Shown piece by piece: positions 16,735-24,967 of a DNA stretch of 64,000 nucleotides (position 1 is the stretch's first letter; each line of letters starts with the position of its first letter). The notes beneath the pieces are model-generated. The model searched no databases. It had not been told where the DNA came from and worked only from the letters and a program-made list of their open reading frames with translations. Location of the stretch: assembly GCF_020026305.1 (NCBI RefSeq), contig NZ_CP075691.1, positions 4,588,001 through 4,652,000 of the forward strand. The letters run 5' to 3'. Position numbers and translations under genes: made by a program. This stretch comes from Streptomyces sp. 135 (GTDB taxonomy: Bacteria; Actinomycetota; Actinomycetes; Streptomycetales; Streptomycetaceae).

Positions 16735-17712
16735 ATGCCTGCCAGTCGACTGCTCTCGGTGCTGCTGTTGCTGCAAGCGCGGGGCCGGATGTCCGCGCGA
16801 GCGATCGCCGACGAGCTGCACGTCTCCGTGCGCACCGCCTACCGGGACGTGGCGCGCCTGCAGGCCGCCGGGGTCCCGGTCTACGCGGAGCCGGGCCGCG
16901 GGGGCGGCTACCAGCTGCTCGACGGCTACCGCACCCGCCTCACCGGGATGAGCGAGGGCGAGGCGCGGGCACTGTTCTTCGCCGGACTGCCCGGCCCGGC
17001 GGCCGACTTGGGCTTCACAGCCGAGGTGATCGCGGTGCGGCTTAAGCTGCTCGCCGCGCTGCCGGCGGGGCTGCGCGAGGAGGCGGCACGTATCGCGGAG
17101 GTGTTCCACCTGGACGTCCCCGGCTGGTACCGGGACCCCGAGCGGACACCGCATCTGCCCCTGCTCGTCGAGGCGTTGCTCACCGGGCGGGCGGTGGACG
17201 TGCGCTACCGCCGCTGGCGCGCCCCGCAGGAGGTCGACCGCCGCCTGCGCCCCTACGGCCTGGTGCTCAAATCAGGTACGTGGTACCTGGTGGCGGCCGG
17301 TGAGAAGGGCCCCGCGACCTACCGCGTCGCCCACGTCCTCGACGCGGCGCTGACCGACGAACTGTCCGCCAGACCGGCGGACTTCGACCTGGGCGCGTAC
17401 TGGGCGTCCTACCTCGACGACTTCCGGGAGCGCCGCTACACCGGCACGGCGACCATCCGCCTGTCCCCTCAGGGACGCCGCCGCCTGCCCGACAACGTCC
17501 CGCCCGACGTGGTCCGTGCGGTCGACGCCACCGCGACCGCCGTCGGCACCGAGGGGTGGGTCGAGGCGGTCATCCCGATCGAGAGCACCGACCACGCCCG
17601 AGGCGAACTGCTGCGCCTCGGCGCGGACGTGGAGGCCCTCGCCCCACCCGAACTCCGCCGGACCATGGCCGAGACCGTGGAGATACTGGCCCGGGCGTAC
17701 GAGAGGCGTTGA
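16735..17712 (+). CDS. WYL-domain HTH transcriptional regulator (YafY/DeoR type)
   Basis: This 325-residue regulator has an N-terminal winged HTH (residues 1-55, SVLLLLQARGRMSARAIADE then VSVRTAYRDVARL), a WYL domain (residues 140-215, including GLVLKSGTWYLVAAGEKGPA), and a C-terminal WCX-like extension to residue 325. WYL domains bind ligands or nucleic acid. The ATG at 16735 matches the usual family start. A GTG at 16696 with an AGGAG site would add 13 residues but overlaps the palindromic operator, so I reject it. It probably represses the divergent NIPSNAP gene and itself. Confidence 0.88.
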   Translation: MPASRLLSVLLLLQARGRMSARAIADELHVSVRTAYRDVARLQAAGVPVYAEPGRGGGYQLLDGYRTRLTGMSEGEARALFFAGLPGPAADLGFTAEVIAVRLKLLAALPAGLREEAARIAEVFHLDVPGWYRDPERTPHLPLLVEALLTGRAVDVRYRRWRAPQEVDRRLRPYGLVLKSGTWYLVAAGEKGPATYRVAHVLDAALTDELSARPADFDLGAYWASYLDDFRERRYTGTATIRLSPQGRRRLPDNVPPDVVRAVDATATAVGTEGWVEAVIPIESTDHARGELLRLGADVEALAPPELRRTMAETVEILARAYERR

Positions 17713-17865
17713 CGCGGGCGCCCCGAGCCGTGCCTTCGGTCAATTCCGGATACGAAGCGAGAGAACAGGCCACATCCCTTCCTTTCCGCTTGCCGGTTCA
17801 CGGTTCGGCGGCAGCATGGTCAGGCACTTGAGGGGCGCGTCGCGCCGCGAAGTGAGCTCGCGGGG

Positions 17866-18579
17866 GTGTTGGTGAATCAGGCATGGCCGCCGTCCACCTT
17901 TCTCGGTCGGTTGCGGAACGCGACACGGGAAGAGCTCCTGGCCGAGGGCACCCCGATCGCCTATCCGTCGCATCGCGCCCTGCTGCAACAGGGCGACGAG
18001 AGCCGCCATGTCCTGCTGCTCACGAGTGGTGTCGTGAAGGTGGTGGCCAGCGCCGAGAGCGGTTACGACATGCTGCTCGCCGTGCGCATAGCGGGTGACC
18101 TGGTCGGTGAGATGGCGGCCTTCGAGGAGCGCCCCCGGTCCGGCACGGTGATCGCGTGCAGTGACGTGACCGCGCGCATCATCCAGATGCGGACGCTGGA
18201 GGCCTTCCTCACCCGCCACCCGGACGCCATGCGGGCCATCCTCCACATGCTCTGTGCCCGGCTGCGCTGGGCCAACCGGCGCCGGGTCGATTTCCAGGCC
18301 TATGACTCGCTGACCCGACTGGCCCGGGTGCTCGCGGAGTTGTGCCAGGCCTATGCCCGGCCCGAGCCGGACAGCGACGGCAAGCGGTGCGACCTCGGCG
18401 TGACGCTGACGCAGAGGGAGCTCGCGTCACTGGCCGGTCTGAAGCTCAACACGGCGGAAAAGAACCTGGCCCTGCTGACAGCCCAGGGACTGGTGGAGCG
18501 TCATTACCGAAACATAACCATCTGTGACGTTCCGAAGTTGCTTGAATTCGCCAAAGTCTTCGCTGACAACCCGTACTGA
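17866..18579 (+). CDS. Crp/Fnr-family regulator next to the cyclase locus
   Basis: This protein of about 237 residues has an N-terminal cyclic-nucleotide-binding domain (residues 30-140), a dimerisation helix, and a C-terminal winged HTH (residues 175-225). The phosphate-binding-cassette region LVGEMAAFEERPRSGTVIAC keeps the Gly-Glu and Arg-Ser pairs that bind cyclic nucleotide in true Crp. The HTH is LTQRELASLAGLKLNTAEKN, which departs from the canonical SRETVNK recognition helix, so its DNA site probably differs. Starts at GTG 17866 and 17872 are both possible. It lies 93 nt upstream of the cyclase-like gene, so it may sense the product of that cyclase or control the locus (inference). Confidence 0.85.
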   Translation: MLVNQAWPPSTFLGRLRNATREELLAEGTPIAYPSHRALLQQGDESRHVLLLTSGVVKVVASAESGYDMLLAVRIAGDLVGEMAAFEERPRSGTVIACSDVTARIIQMRTLEAFLTRHPDAMRAILHMLCARLRWANRRRVDFQAYDSLTRLARVLAELCQAYARPEPDSDGKRCDLGVTLTQRELASLAGLKLNTAEKNLALLTAQGLVERHYRNITICDVPKLLEFAKVFADNPY

Positions 18580-18672
18580 TACGGGATCACTTCGCGCACC
18601 GTCTCCTAGCCTCTCGGGCAGCACTTCGTGGGCAGTGTCTGCCCATCGCCTGCCCAGAGAGGAAATGATCGG

Positions 18673-19485
18673 GTGGCTGCGTGGCCTGACTTCTATCCCT
18701 GCACCTGCATAGCCGTGGACGCACAGGCATACGGGAGCAACAACGACCGTAGGCAGTCCGAGATCCAGCACGATCTGCCGCGGCTCCTCGACCGCGCCGC
18801 CAGGCGCGCCGGCCTGGACCGCTCGCAGTGGCAGATCCAGCCCAAGGGCGACGAGCAACTGGCGGTGCGGCCGGTCGACGGCAAGGAACCGCGTCTGGTC
18901 GACGACTACGTCCGCCATCTCGTCGCCGAGCTGCGCGACCACAACGCTCAGCGAGTCCCCGAGGCCCGCATGCGGCTGCGGGCCGTCATCCACCAGGGGC
19001 TGGTGGAGCTGGCCGACAACGGCTTCGCCGGCAGGGCCGTGGTGGCCACGGCACGCCTGCTGAATTCGCGCCCGCTCTACGACGCCTTGGCCGCGCACCC
19101 CGAGGCCGACCTGGCGCTGCTGCTGTCCGACGACGTCTTCCGGTCCACCGTGGCGGGCGGTCACACGACCCTGTCCACCGGCGACTTCAGTCGCGTCGAC
19201 GTCCAGGTGAAGGAGTTCGACGCCACGGCCTGGCTGTGCGTGCCGGCGCTCGGTGTGCCGGCCGCCGCCTCACACGGACCCGGGGCCGCGGAGAGGGGGA
19301 AGCCCGCGGCCCCTGCCACGGGGGAGCCCGCGGCGGACCGGACGGAACCGGCCGCCGCGGGCGGAGCCGACAGCGGGACGCGGTTCAGCAACGACTACCG
19401 GGCCGACAACGTCAACGTCACCAATATCGCCGGCCCCGTGGACGCCAGAGGCGCCGTCTTCGGCTTCGGGAGCGCCGGTGGCTGA
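18673..19485 (+). CDS. Class III nucleotidyl cyclase-like protein with C-terminal amyloid-type motif
   Basis: GTG at 18673 follows GAGAGG at 10 nt and gives 270 residues. Residues 8-192 resemble a class III cyclase catalytic domain. The first metal Asp would be D16 in CIAVDAQAYG and the second D60 in QPKGDEQLAV, at the spacing of the DIxGFT and GDxxxA motifs. LRAVIHQGLVELADNGFAG follows, as in related Streptomyces proteins. Residues 193-240 are an Ala/Pro-rich linker. Residues 246-270 form the short motif NVTNIAGPVDARGAVFGFGS, shared with the next protein. The predicted activity is cyclic-nucleotide synthesis, possibly cCMP/cUMP by analogy with Pycsar PycC. The base preference is unknown. It overlaps the next gene by 8 nt. 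Confidence 0.8.
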   Translation: MAAWPDFYPCTCIAVDAQAYGSNNDRRQSEIQHDLPRLLDRAARRAGLDRSQWQIQPKGDEQLAVRPVDGKEPRLVDDYVRHLVAELRDHNAQRVPEARMRLRAVIHQGLVELADNGFAGRAVVATARLLNSRPLYDALAAHPEADLALLLSDDVFRSTVAGGHTTLSTGDFSRVDVQVKEFDATAWLCVPALGVPAAASHGPGAAERGKPAAPATGEPAADRTEPAAAGGADSGTRFSNDYRADNVNVTNIAGPVDARGAVFGFGSAGG

Positions 19486-21757
19486 CGATGCGGAACCGGA
19501 CGTCGTGGCGGTGGTCCCGCCCGAGTCCGCACCCGACGCGGACGTCTTGCCGCCCCCGCCGGAGGGTGCCGACGGTGCCCCGCAGGCAGAGGAGGACGCC
19601 CGCGGTCCCGGAGCCGGGCGGGACGTGCCCCTTGGCGGACGCGAGGAGCCGGACGAGCTTGAGGAGGACGAACGGGGCTACAGCGAACTGAGCCGCGTCC
19701 ACCAACTCGTCAACAACAACTTCTACGGGGTCGTCGACGCCTCCGGAGCGGCCTTCGGCTTCGGCTCCGCCTCGCCCCTCGGTCTCGCACCCGGCACCAT
19801 CGAGCCCGAGGACGCCGACCGGGCCCTGCGGTTCTACGAGCCGCCGCAGCCCTGCTTCGACGAGGCGCTCGGCAAACTGCGTGAGAACGCCCTCGTGGTG
19901 CTGACCGGCGAGGACCACTGCGGCCGGGGCGCGAGTTCCCTCGCCCTGCTCCGAGAGATCCTGGGCGAACAGGCCGCGCTGCGCAGCCTGTCGCCCGCCA
20001 ACGCCCTGGCCGAGCTGGCGGCGTCGCGGGACCTCAGGCCGGGACAGGGATACGTCATCCTCGACTACGTCGGCGAGCTGCATGTCGAGGCCGTACAGGC
20101 GTACGCGATCGGACGGCTGAGCGAGGAGCTGCGCCGGAAGGGGTCGTACCTGGTGATCACGGCGGGTGGCACCACCCGCCGACGGCTGGCGCTGCGGGAC
20201 CACTGCGTGCCCTGGCAGGCCCTGGACCCCGTAGAACTGTTCGAGCGCTGCCGGGAGAAACTGCCGCACGCCGCCCTGGAGCCGGACACCGAGAAGGAGC
20301 TGCTGGCGCGGGTCGGCGAACAGCGGCGGCCGGCGGATGTCGTCGCCGCGGCCGTGACCCTTTCCCGCGAGGGTGTACAGAAGGCGCTGGACAGCCTGCG
20401 GGACTGCCACCGGGAGCTGGTCCAGGAGCTGTTCCGCAAGCGGCCGCCCGCGGACGACCTGATTCCGCTCGCGGCCCTGGCCTTCCTGGAGGGCATTCCC
20501 GAGCGGACGTTCGAGAAGGAGTGCGCCGCGCTCACCGCCCACGTGCGCAACTGGGAGCAGAGCGGCGAAACGCCGGTGGCGGAGCGGGGCGACGAGGCCG
20601 CGGCAGCCCTGCGCGGTGAGGTGGCCCAGCAGTCCCGGGCCCGGTGGAAGGAGCGGGCGGCGGGGCTCGTGACGACCGAGCGCCGCGCCGCTTCGGGTCG
20701 ATGCGCCGGGCGCAGCGAGCGTCGTCTGGTGTTCACCTCGCCGCGCGTCCGAGAGCTCGTCATCAAGGAGCTGCACGACCTGTACGGCTACGAGCTCTGG
20801 TACCCGCTGCGCCAGTGGCTGGGCGAGCTGGCCCTGCTGGGCGACCTGGACACCCGTACCGAGGTGGCCCGGGGAGTCGCGCTCCTGGCTCGGCACGCGC
20901 TCGTAGAGGTCGACGAGAACATGTTGAAGGTGTGGTCCGACGGGCTCGCCAGTCAGCGGGTGACCGCCGCGCTGACGCTGCAGTTCATGTGCGACGTCGA
21001 GCATCTCGCGCCGCAGGCCCTGAACACCGTCCTGAGCTGGACGGACAACAGCGGTCAGAGCAGGGCCGTCACGGCGGCCATGGCGCTCACGGGCCGCCTG
21101 GGCTCCCTCTACCGCATGGAGGCGCTCAAGTCGCTCTGGTTCCTGACGCTGCGCGGGGAACGGATCGCTTCCGCGGCCCACCGTTCCATGGTCCTGCTGC
21201 TACAGGCCGCCGCCGAACAGGACCGGGAACGCGCGCTGGTCATCCTCCGGTACGTACGGACCGTGATCACCAGGACGCCCCGAGGGTCCAGGGAGCGGTC
21301 GATCGCCCTGCGCACCGCCGTGCAGCTGCTGGAGGCCACCCGGTCGGAGAGCCCCGAACCCGTCACCGCCGCACTCCTGCGCAGCGTCCCGGACAGCGCC
21401 CGTCACCTCGGGTCCCTGTGGGCGGACGTCCTGCACAGCGGCAACCGGAGCCGGGCGGTCAGTGCGCTGTGCCGGACGCTGGTGGAGCTACGGAACGACC
21501 CCTCCGTCACCGGCGCCGTGCGGGAACTCGGCGAGGCCATGCGGAACGCCATGAGCGGACGCCAGTGGGTCGCGCTGCGCCACCACCTGTCCATCGCCCT
21601 GAAGCATCCCGACTACGCGATCCCCGGCGCCCACCAACTGGCGCAGGTACTCCTCGGATCGCTGCGCGGACGACCGCCGACGGACCCCCGGCGCGCCGCC
21701 TCGTCCCTCATACCGACCTCTCGCCCCGCTCCCGCCCAAGGAGGCCGAAGCAAGTGA
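19478..21757 (+). CDS. STAND-like P-loop protein with N-terminal amyloid-type motif and helical repeats
   Basis: This protein of about 759 residues starts at GTG 19478 (GGGAG upstream), inside the end of the cyclase gene. Residues 1-68 are acidic and disordered. Residues 77-99 carry VNNNFYGVVDASGAAFGFGS, matching the cyclase C-terminus. Residues 125-330 look like a STAND/AAA P-loop domain: a degenerate Walker A (VLTGEDHCGRGASS, residues 141-154, Arg in place of Lys) and Walker B GYVILDYVGE (D196). Residues 350 onward are alpha-helical, probably repeats that act as the sensor. The predicted role is to sense infection or damage and assemble, recruiting the cyclase through the shared motif. The P-loop is atypical, so ATP hydrolysis is uncertain. 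Confidence 0.75.
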   Translation: MADDAEPDVVAVVPPESAPDADVLPPPPEGADGAPQAEEDARGPGAGRDVPLGGREEPDELEEDERGYSELSRVHQLVNNNFYGVVDASGAAFGFGSASPLGLAPGTIEPEDADRALRFYEPPQPCFDEALGKLRENALVVLTGEDHCGRGASSLALLREILGEQAALRSLSPANALAELAASRDLRPGQGYVILDYVGELHVEAVQAYAIGRLSEELRRKGSYLVITAGGTTRRRLALRDHCVPWQALDPVELFERCREKLPHAALEPDTEKELLARVGEQRRPADVVAAAVTLSREGVQKALDSLRDCHRELVQELFRKRPPADDLIPLAALAFLEGIPERTFEKECAALTAHVRNWEQSGETPVAERGDEAAAALRGEVAQQSRARWKERAAGLVTTERRAASGRCAGRSERRLVFTSPRVRELVIKELHDLYGYELWYPLRQWLGELALLGDLDTRTEVARGVALLARHALVEVDENMLKVWSDGLASQRVTAALTLQFMCDVEHLAPQALNTVLSWTDNSGQSRAVTAAMALTGRLGSLYRMEALKSLWFLTLRGERIASAAHRSMVLLLQAAAEQDRERALVILRYVRTVITRTPRGSRERSIALRTAVQLLEATRSESPEPVTAALLRSVPDSARHLGSLWADVLHSGNRSRAVSALCRTLVELRNDPSVTGAVRELGEAMRNAMSGRQWVALRHHLSIALKHPDYAIPGAHQLAQVLLGSLRGRPPTDPRRAASSLIPTSRPAPAQGGRSK

Positions 21758-22833
21758 ACTACCCGGTCATCGCCGAGCACATCCTGGCCACCGTCCAGGG
21801 CACCTGGTGGTCTCGGCGTCGCCAACGCGACGACGTGCCGCAGCTGCCGCCCGGAGCGGTCTACGTCTTCAGGGTCGGCGGGAACTACCGCACCTTCCCC
21901 GAGGGCATGGTGTTCGACCCGGCCCACCCCGACGTGCTCGACGCCTCCTCGGTCAGCCTGGTCGACACCCGCGCGCGCCTGGTCGAGGTGGAGCGCACGC
22001 TCCCGTCGGTGAGCGAGGCGGACAACTTCACGGTACGGGCGTCCTTCACCTGCCAGGTGACCGACCCGACCGTCATCGCCCGGCAGGGCATCATCGACGT
22101 CACCGTTCCGCTGCGCGCCTATCTGATGGGCGACGGCGACCTGCCGAGGGCGAGCGCCGGGCACCGCGTGGAGGAGGTCAACGCGGTGCGGACCGAGGTC
22201 AGTCATCGCATCACCGCGTACAGCGCGATCGTCCCGCCGCGGGTCGCCGGCATGAGCGTGGAATTCGTCAGCGCGGAGGTGCACGCGTCGGACGACCTGC
22301 GGGACTGGGAGCAGAAGCTGCGCGACGAGCGGCGCTCCTGGGAACTCCAGCGCGGGCAGCGGGACTTCGAGACCCAGGACGCGCTCCGGATCGCGGAACT
22401 GCTCTCCCAGGGATCCGACCACGTGGACGCCTTCGGTATCGCCAGGAAGGAGATCGACGTCACCGAGGCGGCGGCCCGCATCCATCGGAGCACAGAAGGG
22501 GAGTCGGCCCGCCGCCACGCGGCGGAGACGTCGGACCGGGCCCACGCCCAGGCGCGGGAGACGGCGGAGGCGCAGATGCGCAGGGACATGCTGCTGACGT
22601 TGCTGCGGCAGATGGGCGGCAGCGAGTACGTCGACTATCACCAGGTCCTGGAACAAGTCCTGCGGGAGACGGGCGGGGGCGGCCAGGCCGTGTCCGGCAT
22701 CGGAGCCACCGTCGACAGCGCCCGCATGGTCGAGTCGGGACCGGCGGGCCCCCGCCTCACCGAGGCGGCCCGGGACGGCTCGCGCGGCCCGCAGGGTGGT
22801 TACGTCAGGGACGAGGACGATCTCATTGACTGA
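21754..22833 (+). CDS. SPFH/prohibitin-like domain protein with coiled coil
   Basis: GTG at 21754 overlaps the previous stop as GTGA and has an AAGGAGG ribosome binding site 9 nt upstream. The 359-residue protein has an SPFH-like beta domain (residues 30-185, with ASFTCQVTDPTVIARQGIID and a helix preceding YSAIVPPRVAGMSVEFVSAE), then a long charged coiled coil (residues 190-290) and a disordered tail. There is no N-terminal membrane segment, unlike stomatins. SPFH proteins form membrane-associated rings. Here it may organise the membrane partners encoded downstream. The exact function is unknown. Confidence 0.72.
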   Translation: MNYPVIAEHILATVQGTWWSRRRQRDDVPQLPPGAVYVFRVGGNYRTFPEGMVFDPAHPDVLDASSVSLVDTRARLVEVERTLPSVSEADNFTVRASFTCQVTDPTVIARQGIIDVTVPLRAYLMGDGDLPRASAGHRVEEVNAVRTEVSHRITAYSAIVPPRVAGMSVEFVSAEVHASDDLRDWEQKLRDERRSWELQRGQRDFETQDALRIAELLSQGSDHVDAFGIARKEIDVTEAAARIHRSTEGESARRHAAETSDRAHAQARETAEAQMRRDMLLTLLRQMGGSEYVDYHQVLEQVLRETGGGGQAVSGIGATVDSARMVESGPAGPRLTEAARDGSRGPQGGYVRDEDDLID

Positions 22834-24271
22834 CATCTCGACGAACCCTGTGGCGGCTCCCGGTGTGGGGGAGAGCCAAGGCAGTGGTGATGCCGGCGCG
22901 CGTCCCGCGCAGGGTCGGCCCACCGTCCGCGCCGCGGAGCACGGGCCCGCTGTCCGCACCACCGGTGACGGGGCCCTGGCCCGTACGGCCCACGGTCCCT
23001 TCCGCTTCGACGCCGCACGACGGTTGCGCACCCTGACCGGCGTCGACGAGGAGCTGCTGGAGAGGGTCAGATACGAGCGGAGCAAGTACACGGCCCTCGG
23101 CGGGGTGGTGCTCGGCACCTCCGTCATCGCGGCTTTCTCCATGTGGAACTTCGCCACCGAGGCGCTCGGCAGGGTCTCCCTCGTGGCCCTTGTCCCGACC
23201 TGCATCTGGATGCTGTTCGTGCTCAACCTCGACCGCTGGCTGGTCACGCCCCAGCCGAACGCGCGGCGGCGGGTCGGCCCCCTCCTCATGCGCATGCTGA
23301 TCGCCCTGCTGCTGGGAGCGGTGATCGCTGAGCCCCTGGTGCTGCGCATCTTCCAGACGGCCATCGAGGAACGCGTCGCCGACGAGCGTACGGATGAGAT
23401 CGACCGGTTGCGCACGAACCTGGTGCGCTGCAATCCCGTACCGTCCACGACGCGGGCCGTCACCCCCAAGGGCTGCGAAACGTCGTATGTCCTCTCCTTC
23501 GGCAGGACGCCCGGCGAACGAGCCGACGAACTGGCCGCCCTGCGCTCGGACGCCGCCGCCCTACAGAAGCGGGTGGATCGGGACACCACCAGGCTGGAGG
23601 CCATCGACTCCCAGGTACGGGACGAGTGCCGTCAGCTGATCCGCATGGCCGCCACCGGCCTGTATCAGCGGACCTCCGAATGCCTGCGCCTGCGGGAGAA
23701 GGCACGGGACTACCGGAAGACCCATCGCACCGACGCGAACGAGCGGCGACTGGCCCGCATGAACAGCCGCATCTCGAAGACCGAGGCCGAGCAGACCACG
23801 TCGCGCGGTGCCTTCCTCAAGGCCCGGGCCGAGGGTGTCGAGCGGCGTCTGGAGGAGGAGCGCGCCAAGCAGAAGGAGATCGGGGTCCTGGAGCGGATGC
23901 GGGCGCTCGAACAACTCGCCACCGGCAACCCGGTGTTGTTCGTGGGCATCTGGCTGGTGCGCCTGCTGTTCATCCTCCTCGACATACTCCCCGTGCTGGT
24001 GAAGTACCTGAGCGGCGAGTCCGCGTACGACCGGATGCTCACCAGCGCGAGCAACAGCGGGGTCAAGGTCCACGACGCCGAGGTCCGGCTCGCCGAGCAC
24101 CGGGCCATGGCGGACATCGAGATCGCCCAGGACGCCATCGAGCAGGAGGTCCGGCGGCACCGTGCCGAGTCGGAGGCGGCGTTCCGGGAGCACACGGCGG
24201 CGATGAACATCCGGGTCCGGCAGGCGGTGAACGCGCTGGAGGACGAGATCCGCCGCTCATCGACGGTCTGA
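22826..24271 (+). CDS. DUF4407 four-TM membrane protein
   Basis: This protein of about 481 residues shows the DUF4407 layout: a 60-residue disordered N-terminus, three TM helices (around YTALGGVVLGTSVIAAFS, PTCIWMLFVLNLDRWLV and LIALLLGAVIAEPLVLRIF), a long periplasmic or cytoplasmic coiled coil with two cysteine-containing stretches (about residues 195-335), a fourth TM (VGIWLVRLLFILLDILPVLV) and a helical C-terminal tail. The start is ambiguous. TTG at 22826 (GAGG 9 nt upstream, 8-nt overlap with the SPFH gene) is chosen; GTG at 22796 is the alternative. Function is not established. In this operon it is a candidate membrane scaffold or pore. Confidence 0.75.
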   Translation: MTDISTNPVAAPGVGESQGSGDAGARPAQGRPTVRAAEHGPAVRTTGDGALARTAHGPFRFDAARRLRTLTGVDEELLERVRYERSKYTALGGVVLGTSVIAAFSMWNFATEALGRVSLVALVPTCIWMLFVLNLDRWLVTPQPNARRRVGPLLMRMLIALLLGAVIAEPLVLRIFQTAIEERVADERTDEIDRLRTNLVRCNPVPSTTRAVTPKGCETSYVLSFGRTPGERADELAALRSDAAALQKRVDRDTTRLEAIDSQVRDECRQLIRMAATGLYQRTSECLRLREKARDYRKTHRTDANERRLARMNSRISKTEAEQTTSRGAFLKARAEGVERRLEEERAKQKEIGVLERMRALEQLATGNPVLFVGIWLVRLLFILLDILPVLVKYLSGESAYDRMLTSASNSGVKVHDAEVRLAEHRAMADIEIAQDAIEQEVRRHRAESEAAFREHTAAMNIRVRQAVNALEDEIRRSSTV

Positions 24272-24300
24272 CCTGCCGCCTGCACCGGAACACAGCACCA

Positions 24301-24327
24301 CGGCCGCCCCGCACACCGGGGCGGCCG
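24301..24327 (+). terminator. Intra-operon stem-loop before the effector gene
   Basis: A 10-bp perfect stem (CGGCCGCCCC with GGGGCGGCCG) and a 7-nt loop lie in the only sizeable gap of the five-gene operon. It may act as an attenuator or partial terminator that keeps effector expression low. No U-tract follows, so the strength is uncertain. Confidence 0.5.
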
Positions 24328-24354
24328 CCTGACATACGCCACGGAGGGGGAAGC

Positions 24355-24894
24355 GTGACCACACATGGAGGCGACCCAGGCACTGTCCCGGATGCCCGGA
24401 CCACGGCCGACCGCGGCGCGGAGCTCGCCAGGGTCCTGCTGTCCGAGGTCCGCGAGGAGGTCATGAGGGCCGACAACAAGGCCGGCCTCATGCTGGCGTC
24501 CCTGGGCGCGGCGCTGACCGCCATGCTCGGGGCGATCGGCAGCGGCGATATCGCCCCACGGCAGTACGCCGTCGTTCCGCAGATCCTGCTCTGGGCGGGC
24601 TGCGCCTCCTGCGTACCGGCGCTCGTCCTGCTGGGCCTGGCCATAACCCCCCGGCTGGGGCATCCCCACTACCGCCGCAGCCATTACTTCGGCGACGCGA
24701 GGCTCGCGAGATCGGTCGCGCACCTGGAGCGGAGGATCCGCCACACCGACCTCGTGTCCCGGGACCTGAGCCAGCTGCTGACCCTGTCCCGGATCGCCTG
24801 GACCAAGTACCGCTGCATACGCCATGCACTGGTCTGGGGCACAGCCTTCTTCGCCCTCACGCTGCTGGGCATAGTGACCGGAGCGGCGGCATAG
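24355..24894 (+). CDS. Pycsar-type membrane effector (PycTM/DUF5706-like)
   Basis: GTG at 24355, preceded by GGAGGGGG, starts a 179-residue protein. The motif LLSEVREEVMRADNKAGLML (residues 28-47) leads into a first TM helix, and is the hallmark of the PycTM/DUF5706 family. A second TM lies at about 74-96, a HYFGD motif at 110-114, an amphipathic helix around 118-150, and a third TM at about 155-176. Known PycTM effectors are activated by cyclic pyrimidine nucleotides made by PycC and disrupt the inner membrane during phage infection. The co-directional cyclase-like gene 6 kb upstream is the natural partner. It is the last gene of the operon. Confidence 0.78.
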   Translation: MTTHGGDPGTVPDARTTADRGAELARVLLSEVREEVMRADNKAGLMLASLGAALTAMLGAIGSGDIAPRQYAVVPQILLWAGCASCVPALVLLGLAITPRLGHPHYRRSHYFGDARLARSVAHLERRIRHTDLVSRDLSQLLTLSRIAWTKYRCIRHALVWGTAFFALTLLGIVTGAAA

Positions 24895-24919
24895 AGGCAC
24901 ACCGGCGTACTACTACGTT

Positions 24920-24967
24920 GTCAGGCGGTCAGGCGGTCAGGCGGTCAGGCGGTCAGGCGGTCAGGGG
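24920..24967. repeat. 8-nt tandem repeat array (GTCAGGCG)
   Basis: Five perfect copies and one imperfect copy of GTCAGGCG lie between the convergent effector gene and the next minus-strand gene. The array covers the stop codon of the minus-strand gene. Copy-number change would alter the last codons of that gene. Confidence 0.95.

Noticed and set aside
24920..24967. Tandem repeat as a CRISPR array
   Set aside because: The 8-nt units have no spacers; it is a simple minisatellite. The same applies to 34521-34592.
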